Shown here piece after piece: positions 1 to 9,210 of a stretch of 64,000 nucleotides of DNA. This DNA comes from PNOJ01 sp016706845. GTDB taxonomy: Bacteria; Krumholzibacteriota; Krumholzibacteriia; LZORAL124-64-63. The stretch lies in NCBI GenBank assembly GCA_016706845.1, contig JADJIV010000021.1, positions 1 to 64,000 of the forward strand. Reading direction: 5' to 3'. Under the pieces are notes generated by a model. That model did no database searches, had not been told where the DNA came from, and saw only the letters and a program-made list of their open reading frames with translations. The first letter of the stretch is position 1; each line of letters opens with the position of its first letter. Made by a program: the position numbers and the translations under genes.

Positions 1-2007
1 CCGAGTTCAGCGGACGCCCGCTCTCCCACGCCGACCGGCTGCCGATCTCGTAGCCCTGATCGCGGAAGAACCCCGAGGCGAAGCGGCTGACCGGCGCGCC
101 CTCGTCGTCCAGCAACTCCAGCAGGCAGGGCAGCCGCAGCTCGTCGATGCGCGCCTCGCGCCACAGGGTGTAGGCCGACCAGTGGCGCCACAGCGCGGCG
201 GCATCGGGTGCGTGGGCGTCGGGCACGTCGCGCAGCTCCGCGGCCGACACCGAGATCTCGGCCAGCAGGTCTTCCAGCAGGAAGCGCACCCAGTCCTGCT
301 GGGGCTGCACGTATCGTCGGCCTTGGCCGGCCCGCCGCCTCGCCCGCCGCGTACCGCGGGCCAGAGGGGCTAGTTCAGGCCACGGCCGCCAGGACGGGCA
401 ACAGCCAGGCCGGGCGGCGCACCGGGTTGTCGGCCGCCGGACCAGCGAAGCCGCCCCACCAGACCAGCGCCGCCGGACGGCGGCGGCCAGCGCCCACGAT
501 CCGGGCCGCGACCGAAGCGCCGCCGTTCCCGCCGGCGCCGGTCGCGGCCAGGACCACGGCGCCCAGCACCGCGCCGGCCAGGTAGGCCGGCCCCGCGCCG
601 CGGCGGCCGCGCAGCCCGTCCACCGCGCCGGCCAGCCAGGCGGCCAGGCCCAGGGACGGCATCAGCAGGGCCAGGTGCAGGATCCAGAACGACAGGTGCC
701 CGAGCTGGACCTTCGGCCCGACGAGCCGGGCGTTGGCGCCCTCGGCCAGGTGGATGGCGGTTCCGCGAGCAGCAGAGCATCGCCGGCGAACCCGCCCGAC
801 AACAGCGCCGCCCCGACGCGGCGGGACGCGACCGCAATCACCCGCGACCCGGGTGCCCGCCAGCCCGCGCCGCGGCCGCGGAACGAGCGCCAGCAGCGCG
901 CAGGTAAGAAGGGCGTCAGGGTCATGGCGGACAGCCCGCCCCCCCAGCGCGTCGCGAAGTAGGTGGGGTCCAGCAGGCTGCCCGGGGCGCCAGGACCGCG
1001 ATCGCCGCCACGGCGGGGAACGCCTGGCGCAGCCAGGCCGCCAGCCCCGCCAGCAGCCACAGCGTCCGGCCGAGGACGAGCCCGGCGACGGCTCCCGCAT
1101 TGCCAGCCGGGCTCCCAACCGACCCCACGCTCGCCGACCACAGCGCCAGGATCGCGGCAGTCGCGCTTTGCCGGAGCCGGCCGGACCGGTCGGCGACCCG
1201 CGCCATCGCGTAGTGGCACGCAGGAAGGTCAGGCCCATGTCGCCGGGCGCGCTGTCCAGGGCGATGTCCGCCACGCGCCACAAGCCGCGGCGGGCGTTGC
1301 CCTGCCAGCCGCCCTGCGCCGGCGCGACCGCCTCGACCAGACAAGCCGGGCGACGCCGGGCGCGCCAGGCCGGGCCGTCGGCGCGGCAGCCGACCGCTGC
1401 CACTCCGGGAGGTCGCCGCCGACCTCCCGGTGGTGCCGCGCCAGTACCAGCCGGCGCGCCCCCTCGCGCACCTCCCGGGCGCCGCCGCCCGGGGAAGGGT
1501 TCCAGTTTCCGCCTTCCAATCAGCCGTTCCCCGTCGCGCCAGACCGCTAGCGCCAGGGGGAACCGGTCGCCGCCGGGCGCGGTCCCCCCAGCTGCGGCGC
1601 AGGGCCGCGAGGTCGGGATCGGCCCCCTCGCGGAGCCCCCGCGCTTCCGCCGCGACCAGGCTGTCGGCCATCGCGGCCAGGCGCGGCACGACGGCCTGGA
1701 CGCGGCGCAGTTCGGCGTCGAGACCCGTCTGACGTTCGCGTTCCCAACGGTCGTCGCGCCCCGCGTCGGGCGGCGAGGCGAGCCACAGGCCGCCCAGCAG
1801 CAGGGAGGCCGCCGCGCCCAGCCGCAGCGCCCGCCGGCGCGGCGCGCCGGCCCGCAGGGCGAGCCCGGCCGCGATGGCGGCCGCCATGGCCAGCACGCCG
1901 CAGACGCGCGGCCCCGGCGCCGCGGCGCCGGCCACGGCGAGCACGACGCCCTGGCCCAGCAGCAGCAGCAGGGCGACGGCGGTCCAGGTGCGGGCGCGGC
2001 GCGGCAA
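1..2007 (-). pseudogene. Frame-disrupted multi-pass membrane sensor-like protein, 3' part beyond the window
   Basis: The strand reads as one gene only if the frame is changed at least five times. The N-terminus (start at 2007) has about three hydrophobic helices, then a charged linker ending near 1590 in LAALRRSW. The good frame then jumps at a run of G to a stretch containing FPLALAVWRDGERLIG, and later to pieces with DIALDSAPGDMGL, more hydrophobic helices, and a soluble part near 10-320 containing QDWVRFLLEDLLAEIS. An extracytoplasmic sensor followed by membrane helices and a cytoplasmic region suggests a sensor kinase, but no catalytic domain is inside the window, so the function is not assigned. 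The indels tend to lie in homopolymers, so sequencing error is as likely as true decay. Intact reading frames between the breaks argue against an old pseudogene. Confidence 0.5.
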
Positions 2008-2110
2008 GGTGGCTCCCCCGGCGACAGGTTGACGTCGATCTTACCTCACGGGCGGCCCGCCGGAAACGCCGGTTCCGCCCCGCGCGTTCCGGCGCCGGGC
2101 GGGGGCCAAG

Positions 2111-2137
2111 AAAAAGGGCGCCCCGCGGGGCGCCCTC
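2111..2137 (-). terminator. Intrinsic terminator of secDF
   Basis: Directly after the secF stop, positions 2116-2135 form an 8-bp G+C stem with a 4-nt loop. On the minus strand the stem is followed by TTTTT (2111-2115). This is a textbook rho-independent terminator facing the end of secF. Confidence 0.85.
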
Positions 2138-2158
2138 GAGAGGCAGCTGACGGGTCGG

Positions 2159-3085
2159 TCACATGGCCTCGCGCCGCCGCGGGTCCGCGACGCGCCGCTC
2201 GTGCCACCAGACCAGGATCGGCGCCGCGACGAAGATGGACGAGTAGGTGCCGATGACGATGCCGAAGGTCAGCGCGAAGGTGAAGTCGTGGATCACCGGG
2301 CCGCCGAAGAAGTAGAGCATGGCCGAGACCATGACCGTCGTCAGCGAGGTGATGACGGTGCGGCTCAGCGTCTCGTTGATCGAGCGGTCGACCACCGCCG
2401 CGTACGACTCGCCGCGCTTGCGCAGCTTCATGTTCTCGCGGATGCGGTCGAAGACCACGATGGTGTCGTTGATCGAGTAGCCGATGATCGTCAGGAACGC
2501 CGCGATGATGCTGAGCGAGACTTCCTTGTTCAGCATCGAGAACACGCCCAGGGTGATCGTCACGTCGTGGGCCAGGGCGATGACGGCGGCGATGCCGTAC
2601 TTGAAGATGAAGCGGACCGAGACGTAGATGATGATCAGGCCCAGGGCCGCGACCATCGAGTTGAAGGCGGCCGTCTTCAGTTCGCCGCCGATCTTCGGCC
2701 CCACCGACTCCTCGCGGCGCATCTCGACCGCGGTGCCGGGCAGCCCCTGCTCCAGGACGGCCTTCATCGCGCCGGCGGTGTCGAGCCCCGCGCCCGACTT
2801 GGCGGTCCCGGTGAAGGTGATCAGGAACTCGTCGGCGGCCCCGAAGTCCTGGACCTGGACGCCGGGGTAGCCGCCGCTCTCGAGCAGCGACCGGACGCGC
2901 CCGATGTCCGGCGCCGGCGCCATCTTCACCTGCAGCACGGTGCCGCCGGTGAAGTCGATGCTCAGGCGCGGGCCGCCGTGGGCGACCAGCGAGACCACGC
3001 CCGCCACGATCAGCAGCCCGGATACGATCAACGCGTACCGGAAGATCGCGCTGAACCGGACGTTCGTCTGCTTGAAGAACTGCAT
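2159..3085 (-). CDS. secF: Protein translocase subunit SecF
   Basis: SecF is the inner-membrane RND-family partner of SecD; together they use the proton motive force to finish export of proteins through SecYEG. The 308-residue product has the family layout: a first membrane helix (about residues 14-34), a periplasmic domain starting with the IDFTGGT motif, then five helices including GYSINDTIVVFDRIREN, the hallmark of SecF, and a C-terminal TLTTVMVSAML/FGGP region. The start at 3085 gives MQFFKQTNVRF, and the gene follows secD by 55 bases. A strong terminator follows, so secD-secF look like a closed two-gene unit. yajC is not adjacent. Confidence 0.96.
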   Translation of the reverse strand: MQFFKQTNVRFSAIFRYALIVSGLLIVAGVVSLVAHGGPRLSIDFTGGTVLQVKMAPAPDIGRVRSLLESGGYPGVQVQDFGAADEFLITFTGTAKSGAGLDTAGAMKAVLEQGLPGTAVEMRREESVGPKIGGELKTAAFNSMVAALGLIIIYVSVRFIFKYGIAAVIALAHDVTITLGVFSMLNKEVSLSIIAAFLTIIGYSINDTIVVFDRIRENMKLRKRGESYAAVVDRSINETLSRTVITSLTTVMVSAMLYFFGGPVIHDFTFALTFGIVIGTYSSIFVAAPILVWWHERRVADPRRREAM

Positions 3086-3140
3086 GCCGGAATCCTCTCC
3101 CGGGGCCCGCGGGCCCCCGCTCGCGCCGCGCGGCGTCCGT

Positions 3141-4832
3141 TCAGATTCGCAACGTCGCGTTCGCGCGGTTGCGCGTGTACGCTTCCAGGATGACCCGCGT
3201 CAGCACCAGCGCGGTGAACATGCTCGTCAGGATGCCGATGCTCAGGGTCACGGCGAAGCCCTTGATCGGGCCGGTGCCGAACCAGAGCAGCACGACGCCC
3301 ACGATCAGCGTCGTCACGTTGGAGTCGACGATGGTGCGCGTCGCGTTCTGGTAGCCGGCGTCGACCGCGGCGCGGGCCGTCTTGTTGCGCCGCAGCTCCT
3401 CGCGGATGCGCTCGTTGATCAGCACGTTGGCGTCCACGGCCATGCCGACGGTCAGGAAGATGCCCGCGATGCCGGGCAGGGTCAGCACCAGGCCGAACTG
3501 GGCCAGCGTCGCCATCATGATCAGCATGTTGACGACCAGGGCCAGCACGGCGACCAGGCCCACGGCCTGGTAGTAGACGACCATGAACACCACGACGATG
3601 ACCGCGCCGATCCAGCCGGCCTTGAGGCCCTGGGCGATGGAGTCGCGCCCGAGGCTCGGACCGACGGTCCGCTCCTCCTCGATGCGCACGTCCACGGGCA
3701 GGGCGCCGGCGCGCAGCATCAGCGCGAGGTCGCTGGCCTGGGCGCTGGTGAAGCTGCCGGTGATCGAGCCGGAGTCGGTGATCTTGGTGATGATCTGGGG
3801 CGCCGACTTCACCTTGCCGTCGAGGCTGATGGCCAGGAAGCGGCCCTCGTTGGCGCCGGTGGTCTCGCCGAAGATGCGCGAGCCGCGGCGGTCGAGCGAG
3901 AAGTTGACCTGGAACATGCCCGGCTTCTCGGGGTCGGGCTTGCTCGTGGCGGTGGTCAGGCGGTCGCCGGTCAGCGACGGCGTGCGGTCCAGCAGGAACA
4001 GGAACACGCCCGGCTGGCCGAAGGGCGAGCGCTCGTCCATGCCGAACTGCAGCTCCATGTCGCGCGGGATCACGCGCGCCGCGGGACCGGACAGCAGGCG
4101 GCGCACCTCGTCCACGGACTCCGAAGGCACGAACATGTAGCTGCCGCCGTACTGGGCCAGCTGCTCGTCCACGATGACGCGGCTCGTGAAGGGGCGCTCC
4201 CCGTCCGCCGAGTCGGACGCGTCCTGCGCGCTCGGCAGGGCGGGCAGGTCGTCCAGCGCCTCGTCGGCGCTGGGGGCGGCCTGCGTCGCGGCGGCGTCCG
4301 CGGCGGCCGCGGGTTCGGCCGTCGCGGCCGGGCCGGCCGCGACCTTCAGGGCCTCGTCCAGCTTGGTGGCGACGAACGCGGCGTCCTCCCAGGGGCGCAC
4401 CAGGCGGAACTCGAGTCGGGCGGTCGAGCCGATCAGGCTCTTGGCGCGCGCGGCGTCCTGCAGGCCGGGCAGCTGCACGATGATGCGGTTGTCGCCCATC
4501 GGCTTGATGTCGGGCTCGCTGACGCCGAACTGGTCGACGCGGTTGCGCAGGATCTCCACGACGCGGTTCAGGGCGTCGCTGGCCTGGGCGCCGGACATGC
4601 CCTCGGTGTTGACCTCCAGCACCAGGTACATCCCACCCTGGAGGTCGAGCCCCTTGCGGATCGCCTTCGCCTTCCAGCCGTCGATCTTGGCCTGGAGGGC
4701 GGGGTCCGAGGCTGCGCGGGCCAGCATCTGGTCGTCCACCTGCGAGGCCCGCCACGTCGGGTAGAGCCCCCACAGGGAGAGCAGCACCAGCACGGCGATC
4801 AGCAGCGACTGCACGGTCTGGGATCGGTTCAT
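3141..4832 (-). CDS. secD: Protein translocase subunit SecD
   Basis: SecD is the larger RND-type accessory subunit of the Sec translocon, acting from the periplasmic side. The 563-residue product shows an N-terminal helix, the motif GLDLQGGMYLVLEV (P1 domain), RIIVQLPGL, a periplasmic domain with a low-complexity Ala/Pro-rich insert (about residues 165-215), and C-terminal helices with the SecD signature AVDANVLINERIREE. The start at 4832 is chosen because AAAGAGG lies 5 bases upstream and the protein then begins MNRSQTVQSLLIAVLVLL, a proper membrane anchor. The longer in-frame reading to 5021 runs through the promoter and leader and is not used. A consensus promoter and structured leader lie upstream. 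Confidence 0.96.
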   Translation of the reverse strand: MNRSQTVQSLLIAVLVLLSLWGLYPTWRASQVDDQMLARAASDPALQAKIDGWKAKAIRKGLDLQGGMYLVLEVNTEGMSGAQASDALNRVVEILRNRVDQFGVSEPDIKPMGDNRIIVQLPGLQDAARAKSLIGSTARLEFRLVRPWEDAAFVATKLDEALKVAAGPAATAEPAAAADAAATQAAPSADEALDDLPALPSAQDASDSADGERPFTSRVIVDEQLAQYGGSYMFVPSESVDEVRRLLSGPAARVIPRDMELQFGMDERSPFGQPGVFLFLLDRTPSLTGDRLTTATSKPDPEKPGMFQVNFSLDRRGSRIFGETTGANEGRFLAISLDGKVKSAPQIITKITDSGSITGSFTSAQASDLALMLRAGALPVDVRIEEERTVGPSLGRDSIAQGLKAGWIGAVIVVVFMVVYYQAVGLVAVLALVVNMLIMMATLAQFGLVLTLPGIAGIFLTVGMAVDANVLINERIREELRRNKTARAAVDAGYQNATRTIVDSNVTTLIVGVVLLWFGTGPIKGFAVTLSIGILTSMFTALVLTRVILEAYTRNRANATLRI

Positions 4833-4980
4833 GAGCGCCTCTTTAAGTTCTCGGGCCGAACGGTTGCGGCACGGCGGCGTCGCGTGGCCGCCTCCGTGCG
4901 CGCAAAAAAAACACGCCGTAACGTGCTCGGAAAGGGGACGTTCCGAGCGGCCGCACCCGCTGGAAGCCGCCGGAACAGCG
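4833..4980 (-). promoter_or_regulatory. Structured secD leader with attenuator-like hairpin and U8 tract
   Basis: The predicted start site near 4980 leaves a leader of about 148 nt. On the minus strand it contains a perfect 8-bp hairpin (4925-4948), then directly a short hairpin CACG-TTACGG-CGTG (4912-4925) followed by eight T (4904-4911), and then another G+C hairpin before the AAAGAGG ribosome site. The bases AACGT in the first hairpin could instead pair with ACGTT of the second, so the two folds can exclude each other. A hairpin plus U-run between promoter and gene suggests transcription attenuation. The short stem is weak, and the fold has not been computed. Confidence 0.45.
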
Positions 4981-4986
4981 CCGCTC

Positions 4987-5015
4987 ATTATAGACAGCGG
5001 CCGGGGACGGGTCAA
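4987..5015 (-). promoter_or_regulatory. Sigma70-type promoter of secDF
   Basis: On the minus strand TTGACC (5010-5015) and a perfect TATAAT (4987-4992) are separated by exactly 17 bases. This is the best promoter match in the window. It places secDF transcription downstream of the neighbouring DUF362 gene. Confidence 0.8.
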
Positions 5016-5051
5016 CCGCAATCCCGGCTGGGGGATCCGGGCGGCCCCGGG

Positions 5052-6050
5052 TCACCCCACCGTGACGAGGCGGGGGACGGCGGCGCCGCCGGCTTCCGGA
5101 CCGCCCGCCCCCAACCTGGCCGCCTCGCGGACCGCGGCCAGCGGGTCCGCCCCCGCAGCGAGGCCGGGGTGGCAGACAGCGGGCCAGTCCCGGCCGAGCG
5201 CGCCCTCCAGCAGGGACGCCGCGGCGAGGTCCAGGGCGACGGGGTCGGCCGCGGCCAGCACGCCGAGGTCGGGCAGGGCGGCGGCCCGGGCCAGGTTGAC
5301 GGCCCGGCGCTGGGGCTCGCCCAGCAGGAAGGCCAGCCAGACGCCCCGGCGCGGCTTGCCGCGCACGACCGCGGCCGCGTAGGCGCCCAGCCGCGCCTGC
5401 AGGATGCCGCTCCCGCCCTCGGGGAACTTCAGGGCGCCGGTGTGGCACTCGGCCAGGCAGTCGCCGCAGGCGAGGCAGGTCTCGGGGCGGATCACCGCCA
5501 CGTGGCCGTTGTGGCGCACGCCGTCGTTGCCGCAGAGCGTCACGCACATGCCGCAGCCGCCGCAGACGGAGCGCTCGATCCGCGGCTGGACCCCCGACTG
5601 CAGGGCGAGCTTGCCGTCGGCCGAGGCGCAGGCCAGCGCCGTGGCCCGCACCGCCCCGGCCAGCCCGGATCGCGGGTGGCTCTCCAGGCGCAGGCCGATG
5701 AGCAGGCCGGGGGCCGCGTGCGCGTCGCGGGCCAGGGAGGCGAAGGGCACGGCCGCGTCCTGCAGCGGCACCCCGACGGCATCCCGGCTCGGGGACGCCG
5801 CGGGCGCCAGCGTGGTCAGCGCGTGGCCGCGCTCGCGCAGGCGGTCCAGCACCGGCACCGTCCAGCCCAGGAACTGCTCCTCGGCGCGCCGCCGGTTGTG
5901 GTCCTGCAGGTGGTAGGCCAGGGGCAGGTCGCGCGGCAGCTCCAGGTCGCCCAGGACCGCCTCGACCAGCTGCGCCGCCCGGCCGCTGACGGTCGCGGCG
6001 TCCGCGGCCCCGGTCAGCGGCGCGTGGTAGACGACCCCGGCGCGCGTCAC
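5052..6050 (-). CDS. DUF362-type protein with two 4Fe-4S clusters
   Basis: The 332-residue protein carries an N-terminal DUF362-like region (GVVYHAPLTG, VPLQDAAVPFASLARDAH) and, near residues 160-200, two ferredoxin cysteine motifs, CGGCGMCVTLC and CLACGDCLAEC, each CxxCxxC...C. It should bind two [4Fe-4S] clusters and take part in electron transfer or be a scaffold for a redox partner; the physiological partner is unknown. The GTG start (6048-6050) overlaps the stop of the upstream deacetylase gene in GTGA, indicating translational coupling. No signal peptide is seen, so it is probably cytoplasmic. Confidence 0.8.
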   Translation of the reverse strand: MTRAGVVYHAPLTGAADAATVSGRAAQLVEAVLGDLELPRDLPLAYHLQDHNRRRAEEQFLGWTVPVLDRLRERGHALTTLAPAASPSRDAVGVPLQDAAVPFASLARDAHAAPGLLIGLRLESHPRSGLAGAVRATALACASADGKLALQSGVQPRIERSVCGGCGMCVTLCGNDGVRHNGHVAVIRPETCLACGDCLAECHTGALKFPEGGSGILQARLGAYAAAVVRGKPRRGVWLAFLLGEPQRRAVNLARAAALPDLGVLAAADPVALDLAAASLLEGALGRDWPAVCHPGLAAGADPLAAVREAARLGAGGPEAGGAAVPRLVTVG

Positions 6051-7036
6051 GGCAGCGCCCCGTGCGCGGCGCGGCGCTCCGCCTCCAGCGCCAGCAGCTC
6101 CGACGCGGTGACCATCCGCAGCCCCTGCTCGCGCAGCCGCGGCAGCTCTTCGCTCAGGATCGCCAGCGTCTCAGGGTAGGGGTGGCAGATGCCCACCGCC
6201 GCACCCCGCGCCCGCGCCGACTTCACGAGCCGGGCGAGCAGCTCGCGCACCTGCTCGCGGCTGGTCACGCTCTGGTCCAGGAAGATGCGGTTGACGAGCG
6301 TCGGCACGCCGGCGTCGCGCATCCGTCGCGCCGCGACCGAATGCGGCGTGGTCAGGCTGTCCAGGAAGAACAGGTCCCGCGCGGCCAGCTCGTCGGCCAG
6401 GGCCGACATCAGCGCCGCGTCGGCGGTGGCGGCGCTGCCCATGTGGTTGTTGAGGCCGCGGGCGCCCGGCACCCCCGCCAGCGCCGCGTCCAGGATCGCG
6501 GCGACCTCCCCCCGACCCATGCCGAGCCGCAGCGGGTCCGGTCCCGGATCGTGGTCGGGATACCCCTCGGGCTCCATCGGCAGGTGCAGCATGATCTCGC
6601 GGCGGCGACGCGGGGGCGGGCCGGAGGGCACCCCACCGTCGTCCCCGGCAGGCAGGGCGAGCGGCGTCGCCTGCAGGGCGTCCTGGCGGGAGAAGCGCAG
6701 CCCCGGCAGGATGGAGAAGGTCAGCGGGAAGTCCAGCTCGGCGAAACCGCGGGTGGTGGCGTCGCGGCGGTGCCCCCAGTCGTCCACGACGATCGCGATC
6801 GTCGGCTGGTCCAGGGGGCCGAGCAGGTCGGTCAGCGACGGCGGCGACGGGGCGGCGGGCGCGGGCCGCGGCGGGACGTCGCGGGCCCGCGAGGCGGCCG
6901 GCGCCGGCTCGCGGTCCCGGTCGGAGGGGCCGCAGCTGGCCAGGCCGAGCGCGGCCGCCGACAGCAGCGCGCACAGCAGCCGGCGGGCCGGGGTCGGCCG
7001 CCGGCGCGCGGGGGGCATCGTCAAGGTCGCATCCAT
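6047..7036 (-). CDS. Divergent polysaccharide deacetylase family lipoprotein (YibQ-like)
   Basis: Residues from about 85 onward match the divergent polysaccharide deacetylase (YibQ/DUF610) fold: IAIVVDDWGH, FSILPGL, EIMLHLPMEP, GLNNHMGS, FFLDSLTTPHSVA and GICHPYPETLAIL. The VDDWG and NNHMGS motifs hold the usual Asp and His ligands. The protein is exported: an N-terminal Arg-rich stretch, a hydrophobic segment and a lipobox-like LASCG give a lipoprotein signal, followed by a Pro/Ala linker. The start at 7036 (MDATLTMPPARRR) is preferred; a second ATG at 7018 is possible. The family acts on envelope polysaccharide or glycan, but the substrate is unproven. The gene is coupled to the downstream ferredoxin-like gene by a 4-base overlap. 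Confidence 0.82.
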   Translation of the reverse strand: MDATLTMPPARRRPTPARRLLCALLSAAALGLASCGPSDRDREPAPAASRARDVPPRPAPAAPSPPSLTDLLGPLDQPTIAIVVDDWGHRRDATTRGFAELDFPLTFSILPGLRFSRQDALQATPLALPAGDDGGVPSGPPPRRRREIMLHLPMEPEGYPDHDPGPDPLRLGMGRGEVAAILDAALAGVPGARGLNNHMGSAATADAALMSALADELAARDLFFLDSLTTPHSVAARRMRDAGVPTLVNRIFLDQSVTSREQVRELLARLVKSARARGAAVGICHPYPETLAILSEELPRLREQGLRMVTASELLALEAERRAAHGALP

Positions 7037-7089
7037 GCGGCCACGATACGCACGGGACCGCAATTGTCCACCGAAACGGCGGCGGCGGC

Positions 7090-7694
7090 TCAGAGATCCT
7101 GCTGGCCGACCAGGTAGTAGCGCTCCCGGGTGCCGCCGCCGTCGACCGGCTCGGTGACGGGCTCCACGTAGAAGAGCTGCTGGCAGTCGATCGTGATCGT
7201 GTTGAGCGATTCGGTGTCCAGGATGAAGACGATCCGCACATCGTACAGCGCTCGCATGGCGCCCGGGAAGTAGAGTTCGTCCCCGTCCACGTCCTCCCAC
7301 TCGTTCAGGCGCTCCAGTTGCGTGAACTCGATGTCGCGCACGCCCGGCTTCACGATGCCATCCAGGTCCTGCCCCTGTTCGCCCCTGAACATGCGGGTGG
7401 TGGACTGCAGGTCCTGCTCACGCGTGAGACGCCGGACGGCGGCGCCGCCGAGCTGCCGTCGGCGAAGACGAAGAGGAAGTCCTCGTGCAGCGCGTCGCGG
7501 TACTCGTCGATATCCATCTTTTCGTAGGCCATCTTGAAGTTCGGCCATGAGCTGCTCGACGGTGTCCCAGGGGCGGGTACGGGCCCGGTAGTGGATCCGG
7601 GTTCTCGGGATCGTTCGAGCTGAAGCAGCCGCCGGTCAGCGCGAGCAGGCGATCGGCGGCGGCAGGAGAACGGACTGGTCTTGGAGCGGCGCAT
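7090..7694 (-). pseudogene. Small lipoprotein, SnoaL-like, frame-disrupted (paralogue of next gene)
   Basis: Three frames must be joined. The N-terminus (from 7694) gives a short basic start, then the next frame reads RLLALTGGC, a lipobox, followed by NDPENPDPLPGP. The middle reads MDIDEYRDALHEDFLFVFADG and the last frame DLQSTTRMFRGEQGQDLDG to the end LVGQQDL. The protein is clearly a paralogue of the gene at 7847-8494, with the same order of motifs (MxIDEYR, FVFADGS, QSTTRMF, GVRDIEF, LYFPGA, TITID, LVGQQD). The helix followed by a curved sheet fits a SnoaL/NTF2-like fold; function unknown. At least two single-base indels are needed, probably sequence errors. Confidence 0.6.
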
Positions 7695-7804
7695 GGGAAG
7701 GAACCTCCGCCAAAGCTGAAGGTGCGGAGCGCGGGGAACGATCCGGTCTGAGATGGAATCGATCCTAGCATATCAAGATCGCGCGCGCCAGCCGGAATCG
7801 AGAT

Positions 7805-7833
7805 CCCGATAAAAAGGGGCGCCCGCGCGCCTC
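7805..7833 (-). terminator. Intrinsic terminator after the second small lipoprotein
   Basis: On the minus strand GGCGC and GCGCC pair around a 4-nt loop (7818-7831), followed by CCC and TTTTT (7811-7815). It sits 15 bases beyond the stop of the lipoprotein gene at 7847. Confidence 0.6.
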
Positions 7834-7846
7834 GATCTCGTCTGCG

Positions 7847-8494
7847 TCACGCGGCTCGGTGGCTCTCCAGCTTCGGGCTCGGGTCCTGCTGCCCGATCAG
7901 GTAGAAGTGCGTCCTGGTGCTGCCCGTCGTCCTGCTCCTCGGCGATGGACTTCAGGTAGAACAGCTGCTGCGAATCGATCGTGATGGTGTTGGTCGATTC
8001 GGTGTTCAGGTCGAAGACGACCCGCACGTCGTACAGCGCGCGGTAGGCGCCCGGGAAATAAAGGTCCGTCTCCGGCACCTCCTCCCAGTCGGTCAGGCGC
8101 AGCAGCTGGGAACTCGATGTCGCGCACGCCCGGCTTCACGACGCCCTCGAGGTCCTGCCCCTGCTCGCCGTTGAACATGCGGGTGGTGGACTGCAGGTCC
8201 TCTTCGCGCGTGTAGATGCCGGTGGTCGGGGCCGCCGGGCTGCCGTCGGCGAAGACGAAGATGTAGCCGGTGTGCAGGACGTTGCGGTACTCGTCGATGT
8301 TCATGCTGTCGTACGCGTTCTTGAAGTTCGTCATGAGCTTCTCGTAGGTGTCCGGGAACGGGTACGTCGGGTGGCGGCGTGACGGGATCGGGATCGTCCT
8401 CCGGGGAAAAGATGCAGCCGCTGGCCAGGACGACCAGGGCCGCCGCGGCCGCCAGGCTGGAAAGCAGTCGGTTGTGGCTTCGCATGATGGTCAC
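7847..8494 (-). pseudogene. Small lipoprotein, SnoaL-like, frame-disrupted
   Basis: The start at 8494 gives MTIMRSHNRLLSSLAAAAALVVLASGC, a classic lipoprotein signal with lipobox LASGC. After one frame change the protein reads MTNFKNAYDSMNIDEYRN, FVFADGS, QSTTRMFNGEQGQDLEG and GVRDIEF; after another, ETDLYFPGAYRALYDVRV and TITIDSQQLFYL; and a last one restores YLIGQQDPSPKLESHRAA before the stop at 7847. All pieces align with the neighbouring paralogue, so the gene is real and the breaks are probably base errors. A SnoaL/NTF2-like fold is likely. No catalytic residues can be named. Confidence 0.65.
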
Positions 8495-8589
8495 CTCCGG
8501 ATCTCAGCGCGCTCCGCTGAGTCGTCTCCCCGCCGGCCGCGTCCAGCGGATCGGCTCGTCGATGTAGGGATAGTCCAGATGATAGCATA

Positions 8590-9210
8590 TCAACGGCTCG
8601 CTCGGCCACCTCCAGATGCGGCGAAGGCTCCCCGTCGCTGGCCCAGCGTGGGCAGCGAGTTCTGGGTCTCGGGGTCCTGCTCCCCCTGCTCGTCGAACCA
8701 GCGCGCCAGCACCCAGAAGGTGCCGTCGATCCGGAAGTCCAGGGTGACGCTCGCCCGGTAGGGCACTTCCCCACCGCTCTCGGTCACCTCAACTGCATAG
8801 ATCTCGCAGATTCCGCCGTCGATCCGTCCCAGGCCGACCTGGACCTCGACCGCGTTCAGGTCCGCCGCGATCCCGTCCACGTTGTTGAAGAAGTTCTGGA
8901 TGAACGCGATTTCGGTGTCCCGGTTCCAGGTCGTCCAGTCCACGTCGGGGTACGACGCTTGGGTGTCGCCGTCGGGCTCGTAGACGAAGTCCGAGGCGAT
9001 CTGCCGCTCGTAACCGGCGGCGTCCCGGTTCTGGAACGCCGTTTCCAGGTTCGCCAGCACGTTCTCCGGCGAGGACTGGTCCAGGTACGTGATCGAGCCG
9101 CCCGTGGGGGGCTCCGCGTCCCGGGGCTCGAAGAGGCAACCCAGCGCGGGGACCAGTCCCAGGGACAGGATCATTATAGCAAGAAACGAGCCTTTGCGAT
9201 AGAGGGGCAT
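8590..9210 (-). CDS. Small lipoprotein, distant relative of the two downstream lipoproteins
   Basis: The 206-residue protein starts at 9210 with MPLYRKGSFLAIMILSLGLVPALGC, a lipoprotein signal with lipobox PALGC. The mature part has the same plan as the two genes that follow on this strand: a segment ENVLANLETAFQNRDAAGYE, an acidic loop with DFVYEPDGDTQ, and a C-terminal sheet ending in a SLPTLGQ motif. It is consistent with the SnoaL-like fold. The start ATG overlaps the stop of the upstream barrel gene (TGATG), so the two are translationally coupled and may act together in the outer membrane. The last 15 residues (Gly/Ala/Arg-rich) look atypical and could result from a late frame change. 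Confidence 0.75.
   Translation of the reverse strand: MPLYRKGSFLAIMILSLGLVPALGCLFEPRDAEPPTGGSITYLDQSSPENVLANLETAFQNRDAAGYERQIASDFVYEPDGDTQASYPDVDWTTWNRDTEIAFIQNFFNNVDGIAADLNAVEVQVGLGRIDGGICEIYAVEVTESGGEVPYRASVTLDFRIDGTFWVLARWFDEQGEQDPETQNSLPTLGQRRGAFAASGGGRASR

Noticed and set aside
4833..5021. A secretion-monitor arrest peptide (VemP/SecM type) in the secD leader
   Set aside because: The only in-frame reading upstream of secD starts inside or upstream of the promoter and lacks a signal-like N-terminus. No separate short frame with a ribosome site was found.
2904..6179. Very long plus-strand open frame (1091 residues), and similar ones at 18512-22036 and 24860-27517
   Set aside because: They are antisense to well-supported genes (secD, mfd, batA/DUF58). 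Their translations are rich in His, Gln, Arg and Gly with no motif, as expected for the opposite strand of G+C-rich coding DNA.
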